From Vitellaria paradoxa (lineage: Eukaryota; Streptophyta; Magnoliopsida; Ericales; Sapotaceae): DNA of 64,000 nt. A program made the translations under genes and the position numbers. The notes under the pieces were generated by a model. The model was not told where the DNA came from. It worked only from the letters and a program-made list of their open reading frames with translations, and ran no database searches. How positions within the stretch are numbered: position 1 is the first letter of the stretch; the number at the start of each line of letters is the position of its first letter. This document shows positions 8,581 through 18,089 of this stretch, one piece after another. Where the stretch lies: positions 58,228,590 to 58,292,589 of the forward strand of contig CM034237.1 of assembly GCA_019916065.1 (NCBI GenBank), in the 5' to 3' direction.

Positions 8581-11340
8581 ACGTACCATATATTTGAGAG
8601 GATGGTGTCTATATAGAGGTATAGTACTTATATGGGCATGATGCATGTGAGTCCCACACAATTGTGACTTCCTTCCAATCATATTATGCCACGCGTATTT
8701 TTAGATCCCAAAATGATTGTCATAATTAGTTATCAAAAAGGTTATACAGCAGACAACACTCTAACAGGCAAGAATCATAGAATATGCCAAAATATGGTTA
8801 CATATACTATTGTGATGTAAGCAATCTTATCTTTAATATGTCGATCGGTTAGACCGACTGAGGTTAATAATAGTCGGTCGGAGAGATTGGGTTGAAGTGG
8901 TCGATCGAGCAAACCTGATCAGTCAGGTGCACCCATATCAGTCTCCAAGTTACTCAATTTTGGAAACAATCTCTGCAGCTCCTTCCACTCCATCTTTAGG
9001 TTAGCTAAGTACTTGAGACGTAATACCTTAACCCTCTACTCCTTTAGTTCATTTTGATTAGTTCCTTCTACTCCATCTCTTGCCCAAGAATTTGCACCCA
9101 AGTCAAAGCATTTACCTTATCAGATGCAAAGTTTCCTTAAGCTTGGTAGGTTTTTAGACTTCAGCCAATCCTTATCTGTATCTTTATTATTTGAAAATAG
9201 TGCAGATCTAATTTTTCCAGCCTTGAAGGAAGCTTAGCTTCTGAATCATGACTGTGCCTACCTACAGGAAATCCAGAAATTTTGTTAGGTTATTGGAAAG
9301 CTAAAGAATTTTTTTAAAATTTCGAGGGTACCAATATGTTAGTTTTTAAAAATATACATGATAAATCAGTTACTTTGTATCCTTTTGAAGTTCAATCCAA
9401 GCCCGAAAAGCCGCCTAGAACACCGATGTGATACCTGCCAAAGAATCTCTGATGCTTAAGTTAGTAAGAAAGTTGAGAAAACAGTTTGGCAGAATTTCAA
9501 TAAGGTAAATGAGTTATACCTATATCCTCATAAAGTAATGATATATATATATATATAAGAGACCTCACGTAGAATGGTATGCATAAGCTACATGTGATTG
9601 TATGTAACCGTGCTTTATCATTTTCCAATGTGGTGATGCCACCTGTATTACAAATCCCAAGATTGGTGTGTTGTGTCCAATGCAGTTTGTAACAATACTT
9701 TTATAGGCATATATATCAAAACTATTAGGAAAGACCTATACGCATGACCCGTAACTTAAACCACTTTAGTAGGAATAATTTAATTGAAGTGCTCAGTCAG
9801 AAATTGGTCGAGTGAATGAGGCCTGATCAAAGGTGTCCTTACTCGGATGCCCTTGGTCAGGTGATCGAGGCCAACCGAGTGTGTTCTAACTTGGATGCCC
9901 CTAGTCAGGTAATTGAAATCGGTTGGGGTGTTCTTATTGGGATGCCCCCAATCGGGTGCGTCTTAAGTTGGAGGCTCAACCATTTTAGGCGGTATGAGAT
10001 CTCCCTATATCAAATGCCCACAATTCCCCTAGTTTCTTGAGCCAGAGTAAGGGATTCTAACAGTTACTTGCTTATCCGTTTCACAAGCACATTTAAAGTG
10101 CCACGGGCGTAATAATGGTGGTGTAGTAGTAATGAGGCACGCCTATTGTACTTCTTTGCCACGCGTCACTTTCGAGGTGATCTAGAGATTTGTGACAACT
10201 GTAGGAGGGATAAGCAATCAGATCAACATCATACCAGATGAATCCTCGCCGCTTGTTTTGAAGTAGCGGGAATTTGTGTTTTTGTCATTTCTTTTTTGAA
10301 ATTTATGACCTCTGAATAACTAAAACTGCTCCCGATTTCTTATAACTCCTAGAACCTCGTTTTTAAAGCTTTAACCCTCCATTTTCAAGGTGATTTTCTG
10401 TATATTTTCGGTAAGAATTACTTTGCTTCATCTCTTGTTTTTCATTTCCATTAGTTGCATGCATTGGTTTACTTATTGGGGTCTCTAGTGTTATCGTAGA
10501 CTAGGTATATAGGATTCCCTGTGTAAAAGGTTTTATAGAAAACTCAAGATTCATTAGGGAAATTTTTGGAGGGCTAATTTTTACTGCTTTTATTAACAGA
10601 TTACAAGAGTTAGACGATTTTAGAATCATGAAAAACCCAGACTTGGCACCCGCAGTTGACGCAGAGAGGGTAGAATTAAGGGACTTAGTAAGCATTGAAG
10701 GTTTTACCCTTGCTTCCGCTTCCTTAACTAGGGGTGAAAAGTAAGCCGAGTGCGCTGGACTTATAATAGATGCATTTAGGCCCGAATTTGACATTCTTAC
10801 TGGTAAAGATGATGAGGGGCTCAAATTTTATGCTACCAGCATAAGATCCTCCTTAGATGGTCTGAAGGTGCAGAGATTATGGTCTGTCTTGCAATTCCCT
10901 TCGACCTTATTCTTCTGGGTTCTCGGCAATAATGATAAGGCCTATTCGCCTCAAGAAGAAAAGACCATCGTGTACGAAAGCTACCCTAGTTGAGCCTTCT
11001 ACTCAACTCGTACATGATCGGGCACATCTGAATAAGAACACTCCCGACTGGCCTCAATTATCAGACCAGGGGTGTTCTTACTTGGATGCCCCCATCGGGT
11101 AATTGAGTCCGATTGGGGGCATTCTTAGCCGGATGCCCCTGACTGGGTACGGGTCGAGTAGGAGGTTCAATCATTTCAGGTGGTATGGGATCTTTTTATA
11201 TCAACACATTTAAATAGCAATACTACTTATCACCACAAATTTCACCTCATTTTTAACATGGTGTGTGGACATAAAAAATTATTATTTTTATGTTAAAAAA
11301 ATCAATATTGAATTTGACAAAGTAAAGGTTTATTAACAAA
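8581..11340. mobile_element. Degenerate Ty3/gypsy-derived sequence
   Basis: No intact gene. The stretch 9420-9540 resembles the end of a Tat-type LTR in minus orientation. Segments at 8590-8760 and 9550-9660 look distantly related to each other. Segments at 9820-10020 and 11040-11210 clearly are related, sharing TTACTTGGATGCCCC-type units and a common end containing GGTATG(A/G)GATCT. I read this as overlapping remains of LTRs and internal DNA; boundaries cannot be set by eye. A (TA)n run lies at 9540-9556. Confidence 0.45.
10571..10993 (+). other. Possible coding relic with one internal stop
   Basis: One frame stays open for about 140 codons apart from a TAA near 10741. It contains stretches such as NRLQELDDFRIMKNPDLAP and EFDILTGKDDEGLKFYATS. 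I do not recognise the family. It lies between two related gypsy-like repeats, so it may be an internal fragment of that element. Chance is not excluded. Confidence 0.25.
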
Positions 11341-11539
11341 ACTCACACACCTATGACACTACTCACTCCTACTTGTACTTGTCCCAGCATTTGTTGGAGG
11401 TGGTTGAGCTATATTGAATTTGTCTAATGTTGTCCTAGCTTCTTTTTCTACTGCAACTGTTGCTTTTTCTTCCGCCGGTGGTTCTTGTATTAGTTTGGTA
11501 TTGCATTCTTGAATTTCTTCTACCTTTGATGTTAGTTCT

Positions 11540-13505
11540 TAATTAGCTTGCAATATTATACAATTCTATATCCTTTGTGTAAGCTAATTACGCATTTATG
11601 CTTGTTATTGGTGAGGTATTAGCTTAATTATCTCATTTCCATGCATTATTTCTGTTTGTGTGTTTTTAGGTAATATAACTTAGAGCTTTTGGCCTAAACA
11701 ACACCAAGGTTGTATGTGAGGAGGAGCCAAAGCAAGCTAGAATAAAGAAAGTACAAGGAAAGTCCAAAGACTCTAAATACTTCTTCAACTTCCCAAGAGC
11801 CACCTCAAGGCATAAGATTGACTACCATGGCTGCCAAGGAGAAGGAAATAGTTCGAAGTTCAAAATGGTTGAAGTGGTGTGCGGTTGAAGTTCCAGCTCA
11901 ACACCCTCTTAGTTTTCCAACCATAACTTTTTTGTCACAACTTGAAATGGTGCAATTCTTTTTGGCTTAGAAACAAGACTTAAAGGGCTACAACTTTCGT
12001 GTTTTAGCCAAAGCCCAAATCGATCATCTTGAGGGTCAAAATTGCATTGGAAATCATGGACAGAAAGCTGTCAAAGAAGCACTATTCATGTGGTTACAAA
12101 TGGGTGCCCCACCTTGACCATGGGTGCCCCACAGGTGTCATGGGCACCCCACTCATTAGATAGGCACCCACCGAGAGCTAATTTGTGTGGGAAAGTTGAC
12201 TCTTAGGGGCAATTCATCAAATAGTTGGGAACACACCAGCTATGGGCGCCCCTCTGTGCGGCGAGTTGGACTTTTCAACAAACTTTTATATTTGAATTGA
12301 CTCCTTTGCCCTTAAATTTTTGTTGTTTATAAATTTGGGCATGTCAGATCTTATCGGGAGGTTTTTTCCTTTTTCTCTCTTCTCTCTCTTTTCTTAGTTT
12401 AGTTTAGATTAGGGTTAGGGTTTAAGCTTTTAAGTCTTCATTTTCGGATTGGTTGTACTTCAATACTTGTAAGTTTATTTTCAATGCACTTTCTTTGTTC
12501 ATTTTATTTCGTCATTGTGTTGATTTACTTTTCCTCGCACTTGTTCTTTTTTTAATAAATTATTGTGTGTTGTTAGTTTGGATTTTCATTATGCTCGCAA
12601 GTTAGTTTTATTCTTGGCTTCAAGCCATTGAAAGTATTGGGGTTAGTTATGGTTTAATCAGATGATGTAAATGGCTTTCACGAAAATAATTTTTTTGGCT
12701 TTCAATTGAAATCTCTTGGTAAATTTAGGGTTCTTTCGAAACCTGCTCGCCCGTGTTACAACTGTAGCTTGGTTACAAGTTTTCACTTGTGCACATCAAA
12801 TGTTCGGTTCAATGTCCCAGTGATTCAGAGTCTTATTTTCCAAAACCCAAAGTAGGTTTTCCTATGAAATCAAGTTACCTGTGTTACAATCTTCACTTGG
12901 TAATGAGTTCTTACTCGTGCATATCAAGTGTTTGATTTAATGGCCCGGTGACTTAGAACTTATTTTCTAAAACCAAAATATAGGCTTCCTCCCTACGAAA
13001 TTGGCTCACCTGTGTTATAATCGAAGCTTGGTTGCACTTGTGCACACTAGGTGTTTGATTCAATGTCCCGGTGAACCTAAAATTATTTTCAAAAGCCTTT
13101 ACTTACTTTAAGGTTTCCACAAATCATATTTTAAAGAATATCTTCCGACCCAACAATGCATGTGTGGTTGTTGAGTTGAGTTATAAATGCATTTGAGAGA
13201 ACCATTATCACCCCAATACTGGATTTGGCCTGTGGTCAAGATTGTTTTAGTTAATATTATTTCTAATGCTTTTGTTTTAGTTTAATTCCTTCACTTCACC
13301 ATCCTCAACAAAACCCATATCTAAGCATTCCCATAATCCAAATTTAGTTTAGGTTAAGTTAGGTTCACCTACTAACTAAGAGAACAAGTCTAGAGCTTTT
13401 AATAAAGCCCTCCCTGTGGAGATCACCTCGGTTCTCACCGAATAAGACTACGACCACCCTTTTGCACTTGAGAGGTAGAACCCGAACACATTTTAGGGTC
13501 GGTCA
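11540..13505 (+). repeat. Solo LTR of an Athila-type element with TSD GTTCT
   Basis: It is flanked by GTTCT at 11535-11539 and 13506-13510 and ends GGTCGGTCA like the other Athila-type LTRs. Its last ~120 bp (AACAAGTCTAGAGCTTTTAA onward) closely match element 1. It starts TA instead of TG; the first 10 bases (TAATTAGCTT) pair perfectly with AAGCTAATTA at 11581-11590. A U3 array of TGGGTGCCCC and TGGGCACCCC units lies at 12101-12251, before TTTATAAAT at 12327-12335. Removing it joins the NLR tail reading frame across the target site. Solo LTRs arise by recombination between the two LTRs of a full element. Confidence 0.88.
12735..13090 (+). repeat. Three diverged ~120-bp tandem copies inside the solo LTR
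   Basis: Each copy contains CC(C/T)GTGTTA(C/T)AA, then CTTGTGCACA-like and TTCAATG(T/G)CCC-like segments, starting near 12750, 12878 and 13008. They differ by many substitutions and small indels. Elements 1 and 2 carry a two-copy duplication at a comparable place downstream of the TATA box. Confidence 0.75.
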
Positions 13506-13804
13506 GTTCTGATGCACTACTATCTTTTTCATCTTCTTCAACTGTTGCTATTAGTTCTGGTGCCCAATTGTTTTTCCTAGCTTCTTCTGTTATTACTGGT
13601 GGTTCTATTGTACTATTGTCTTTCCTAATTTCTTCTGTTTCTATTAGGGTTGGTGTTCTTTTATGTTTTGGAGCTTCTTTTGCTAATGTTGGTTCTAGTG
13701 CCTTATTATCTTTCCCAACTTTACCTGCTAGTGGTGGTTTTAGAGCACTATTATCTCTCTAAGTTTCTTCCACTGCTGTGGTTGATTCTGGTGCACTGTT
13801 GTCT

Positions 13805-14191
13805 TGATGCAGAAGCCAAAAAAAAAAAAAAATGAAATAATTATTATTAGAATTTTATTTTATTAGGATTACATTTTATATGAGGATTTCACCTTATTCT
13901 ATTAAAGATTTATTTTATTTTAGACAAAATTTTATTTAGATTTATTTTAAGAAAGATTTATTAGAATATTTGATTTTGCTTTATTTTTAGTAATCTTGAT
14001 AATGTATTAGCTTATTTAAAGGCTTATGATGATTAGGGTTTGATACATTGATAAATATGAAAATTTAAGTTGTTGAAGTCTCGTGGCTTGTTTTCCCTCC
14101 CCTCTTTTTCTTTCTTCCCTCTCTCCTAAACTTCTTCTTATCTCTCTCTCTATTTCTCTTTTTTAGCTTTATTCTCTATCATCCTACATCA
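13805..14191 (+). repeat. 5' LTR of compact element (387 bp)
   Basis: Starts TGATGC, ends CATCA, with an A-run after the first 13 bases and a CT-rich 3' part. Direct repeat of 15386-15776. Confidence 0.92.
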
Positions 14192-14496
14192 ATTTTGGCA
14201 TCAGAGCAAATCGATCTATAATCAACGAAAACTCACTATTCATCTAAAACCCTAGCTGCAACTGCAGTCATAGCCGCCGCACGCGTCCTACACGCTCTCA
14301 AACCCTTCAAATACACTTTCGTACATTCCTAGCGGTACCCAACTCCGGCGAACCCCACCATTGGCACCACTAACCTCCGGCGAACTCGTCGGTGACTCCG
14401 GCAACCTCCAGTAACTTTTTCGGCGATCGGCCGGTGACTTTTCCTACGACCTTTGACGAAGTCTAGAATAACCATTACACTCCAATGATTTGACCT

Positions 14497-14706
14497 ATGC
14501 TCTGCGAGAAGCTCCGGCGACTTCCGACAACTTCTGGCGAAGCTCTAGCAACTTCTAGGAGGCTTCAGAACACCTCACAGTTCATTTTTGTAGATTCGAA
14601 ATTGTCAGTACACTATCAGGTCCAGTCAAACAATAATCAGATGCAAACCCAAATAGCAACTCTCACTGAAACCATTCAAAGACTGAACGCGAGGTTAGAC
14701 ACATAG
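14497..14706 (+). CDS. Short ORF in the compact element, possible coiled-coil peptide
   Basis: A 69-residue frame in the leader of the compact LTR element. The C-terminal part (NNQMQTQIATLTETIQRLNA) has hydrophobic spacing like the short coiled coil near the start of many plant Gag proteins. The N-terminal part overlaps the repetitive CCGGCGA-type leader and may not be translated. I do not recognise a family. It ends 52 bases before the longer ORF at 14758. Confidence 0.35.
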   Translation: MLCEKLRRLPTTSGEALATSRRLQNTSQFIFVDSKLSVHYQVQSNNNQMQTQIATLTETIQRLNARLDT

Positions 14707-14757
14707 GAGGAATACTATTGGCCGAGCAACCCTATTCACCTCTGTTCTAACCAAATA

Positions 14758-15318
14758 ATGAATTCAAAGTTGAACATAGTTTCAGCTCCTCTATTTGGTG
14801 TCCTTACTGAAATTCCAAAAGTAATTGATGAACCAAATAAAAAATCTGATAACGACCACTTTGAAGTGAAAAAAGAGCCTAATGATGATCAAATTGAAGA
14901 GTTGATTTATGAGCCTGATCTTGACGACTTTTATTTTTCAGATGATGAAGATGATGACCAAATCGTAGGCAAGCCACTTGATAAAATTGTTGTGACTACC
15001 GAAATTATTGCTACTACTGAAGTCATTTCTTTTGATGAGGCACAGATTTCCAACGATATTACTGATATCCCTGTAGGTACTACCGTGTTGAAGAGTATGC
15101 CTAAAATTTATGATGCTTCTGTGGATTTTATCTTTCTTACACCTAAACTTCTCCCACAAGTTGGTCCATTTTTTGTCTTCTTCCAACATCTACAAGTTCT
15201 ATTTTTTGAATCGAGGGACTTCTATTTCGGAAGACTTGGTGGATACACTAGATTTCTACCACTCCTGACGCATGTTCATGAACTTTGGGAGCAGCTTGAA
15301 CATCCGCTTGGTTCGTGA
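14758..15318 (+). CDS. Acidic protein ORF of the compact LTR element (186 aa), unknown function
   Basis: The only sizeable ORF of the element. The first ~100 residues are strongly acidic (DDQIEELIYEPDLDDFYFSD, then DEDDD). The rest is hydrophobic/aromatic and ends near the polypurine tract. I see no CCHC knuckle, protease, RT or integrase motif. The last ~40 codons overlap a stretch that in another frame resembles the end of plant retrotransposon polyproteins (RTSISEDLVDTLDF), so a frameshift in the 3' part is possible. It may be a remnant of a longer polyprotein or an accessory protein. Both LTRs and the target duplication are preserved, so the deletion of pol predates insertion here. Confidence 0.45.
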   Translation: MNSKLNIVSAPLFGVLTEIPKVIDEPNKKSDNDHFEVKKEPNDDQIEELIYEPDLDDFYFSDDEDDDQIVGKPLDKIVVTTEIIATTEVISFDEAQISNDITDIPVGTTVLKSMPKIYDASVDFIFLTPKLLPQVGPFFVFFQHLQVLFFESRDFYFGRLGGYTRFLPLLTHVHELWEQLEHPLGS

Positions 15319-15385
15319 CCTGGCGATTGAAGGAGTATGTAAATTTTTAACTCGACGGAGTCGAGTTTTTCTAAGGGTTGGAGAA

Positions 15386-15776
15386 TGATGCAGAAGCCAA
15401 AAAAAAAATATGAAATAATTATTATTAGAATTTTATTTTATTAGGATTACATTTTATACGAGGATTTTACCTTATTCTATTTAAGATTTATTTTATTTTA
15501 GGCAAATTTTTTTTAAGATTTATTTTAAGAAAGATTTATTAGAATATTTGATTTTGCTTTATTTTTAGTAATCTTGATAATGTATTAGCCTATTTAAAGG
15601 CTTATGATGATTAGGGTTTGATACATTGATGAATATGAAAATTTAAGTTGTTGAAGGCTCGTGGCTTGTTTTCCCTCTCCTCTTTTTCTTTCTTCCCTCT
15701 CTCCTAAACTTCTTCTTTCTCTCTCTCTCTCTCTCTATTTCTTTTTTTTGGCTTTATTCTCTATCATCCTACATCA
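15386..15776 (+). repeat. 3' LTR of compact element (391 bp)
   Basis: Direct repeat of 13805-14191. It differs by scattered substitutions, a shorter A-run and a longer CT microsatellite near 15717-15737. Confidence 0.92.
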
Positions 15777-18089
15777 TGTCTCTTCGAACTTCTTTTTCAA
15801 CTAGTAGTGGTGGTTTTGAAGCACTATTATCCTTATCAATTTCTTTGTTGTTGGCTTTGGTACACTATTAATGTCTTTCCCAATTCTTCTGCTAGTGGTG
15901 GTTTTGGTGCACTATTGTCTTTTCGAGCATCTCCTGCTACCACTAGTGGTGGTTCTAGAGTACTATTGTCTTCACTAACTTCTTTTGTAGGTGGTGCTAG
16001 TGTTGGTGCACTACTATCTTTCCTAACTTCTTCTACTGGTGGTGGTTCTGGTGCACTATTTTCTTTCCTAACTTCTTATATTGTCATTTGTTTTTGTGCA
16101 CATTTGTCTCTCTCTAGATGAACTTTTGGGCTGGTCCCAAGGACACTTGGGTGCTTTCAACCATGGGAAGCATGGAAGCTTGCTTTTGACTCATAATTTG
16201 ATGTCCGATGAGCTTTGTCGATTGCTGCTGATTCTAGTGCTTTATTTTCTTTTCCAACAATTTTTATAGCTGATGATTTTGGGGCTAAATCCTTCCCCAT
16301 GCTATTGTTAGCATGCAAAGCATTTCTAATTTATTTAAATCACATAGTTCTGTGAGATAAGGAGATTTTTCAAGACTGATGTCAATCAACAAGAGTACAT
16401 TGTGCGCTATGAGCAGAGTACTGGACTCTCCAACCACAAACCCACTAAGGACTTGAAGGTTGATAAGCGATGATGATACCTCAGGCATGTGATCCAGGAG
16501 GTAACACTTGGACATGTCCAAGTGCGTCAAATTCATGAGGGAGCAAATTCCAGGAGGAATTTCCTCAAGGTTTTGACAAGCCCTAATGTCAAGAATCGTG
16601 AGATTCTCGAGTTTCAAGATGGTGCTAGGAAGACTTCTCATTCTAGACATTCTTTGAAGGCTCAAAAACCTAAGATGCTTGACATGTCCAAACCCTTCTA
16701 AGTCATTCAAGTATCTTACCTTCATAAACCAGGAAGGTACAACATCAACGATATATGTGCTCGGAGTTTGCCACCTTCCCAAATAAAGGACTTTGACATA
16801 TTTCATTCTTCGAAACCATTCAGGATTGAATTCAAGAACAGACTCACTAACATTGAACAATGTATAAAGTGATTCCGAATCCTGAGTGTTAAAATCAAGC
16901 CACTTACCTGTTAAGCATGCTTGGTGGGAAGAACTGTAGTCGGATGTAAACATTCATGTCATCGTCAAAGTCGAAGAAGCTCACCCTTTTAGCAAGCACG
17001 ATCACCATAGAATGAACAAATGGGTTCATTCTGCAAGTTTTCACCTCAGTGAAGCTAGCTAAGCCAGGGCTACTTAGCTTGCTTGAAGGCTCGATGAAGT
17101 CCTTGGCAATTAGCTCGTAAAAAAATCATTTGCATAGTCCTCTGTGGTCTTACTACTATTGTAGGACCCCAGAGGGGGCACAAAGCCCTCCCCGATCCAC
17201 TAGTATGTCATGACCCTCTTCTTGATTTTAGCGTTTCCAGGGAACATTAAGAAGTAAAGCAAACATTGCTTCAATTCGATTCCGAGCTCGTCATAACGAC
17301 CCTTAGAATCTTTGAACACAGAGCTTTCCGCAAAGGCAAAGCTCTTGGATAAGTTGGGCATCTTCTCCAGCGCGGCATGGCCTTATTTGATGCTTGCAGT
17401 GGTGGCAACTTGTGACCCAAACTGATTATAGTGAGTAAACTTTGGTTCCTCCTCCTCTTCCTCTACCTCCTTAGACTCAGCCTTCTGCTTGGAAGTGATC
17501 CATTGCTTTTCTTTTGCGACTTTCCTCTTCAAATTCCTGAACTTAACAATAGTTCCTCCATATTTATTGAGGTCAGCAACCTCTTTTCCTTAGATTTTTT
17601 GGTGTCCATGTACATTTTTGTCTTGTCCGAAACGTTTGTAATGAAGTCCTGGCCGGCGTCAATCATTTTCTCGAGTGCCTTTGCCTCGCTCTCCTTGGCG
17701 CTCATCCCTTCCTTCAAATTGGTGACCTTCTTGTGCAGATCGCACAAGTCGTTAGCGAGGCCTGCCACGTGGTGATCATCAGCAGTCGTGTTCATTGCCG
17801 TGTTCAGTAATTGGTTGAACGTTCGCTTCAGCTCCGATATTTCGTCCTCATAGTCTTTGATTTTCTCCGAAGCCTTAGAAATGGATTCCATAGCATCATT
17901 GATGAATCTAGTAAGCTTATCCACCTCGTCGCTGTCACTGTCACTGTCGCTGTCGAGGGGTTGAAACAGCTGAATAGAAAATCCTCATTTCCTGTGGTGG
18001 AAGTCCGATGGGGATCTTTTTGGTCTGAAGTTTCTTGGTCAGTTCTACAGGCAGAAGAAGGAGAAGGTATCACATGAAGTTGAACCCAT

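Larger units (their letters stand above)
13805..15776 (+). mobile_element. Compact non-autonomous LTR retrotransposon (iMet primer type) with TSD TGTCT
   Basis: LTRs at 13805-14191 and 15386-15776 both begin TGATGCAGAAGCC and end CTACATCA. A primer site complementary to initiator tRNA-Met (TGGCATCAGAGC, 14196-14207) follows the 5' LTR, and a purine tract (AGGGTTGGAGAA, 15374-15385) precedes the 3' LTR. TGTCT at 13800-13804 and 15777-15781 is a perfect 5-bp target duplication. The internal region is only ~1.2 kb with no pol; it has a CCGGCGA-rich leader (14330-14560) and two short ORFs. It is inserted into the repeat tail of the NLR pseudogene. The LTRs are similar but differ at a number of positions, so it is older than element 1. 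Confidence 0.92.
11359..18089 (-). pseudogene. NLR (RPP13-like protein 4 type) pseudogene with repeat-rich tail, interrupted by two LTR insertions
   Basis: On the minus strand the remnants come in NLR order. First is a possible start at 18089 and an Asp-Ser run (about 17945), then a coiled-coil-like segment (17924-17529; KIKDYEDEISELKRTFNQLL). Next is a winged-helix/ARC2-like segment (about 17330-16970; LKQCLLYFLMFPGNAKIKKR, then WIGEGFVPP). Leucine-rich repeats follow (16953-16285; KHLRFLSLQRMSRMRSLPS, NLTHLDMSKCYLLDHMP, LQVLSGFVVG). A tail of ~20-residue repeats built on KDNSAPEPP ends at a stop at 11359-11361. No P-loop or kinase-2 motif is visible, so the front of NB-ARC is missing. Several stops (for example near 17384, 17201, 17119 and 16161) and frameshifts (near 17535 and 16290) break it. 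Intact NLRs sense pathogen effectors; this copy cannot be full length. Confidence 0.82.

Noticed and set aside
10501..10824. 107-codon minus-strand ORF
   Set aside because: Ser-rich antisense of a more plausible plus-strand frame; no motif recognised.
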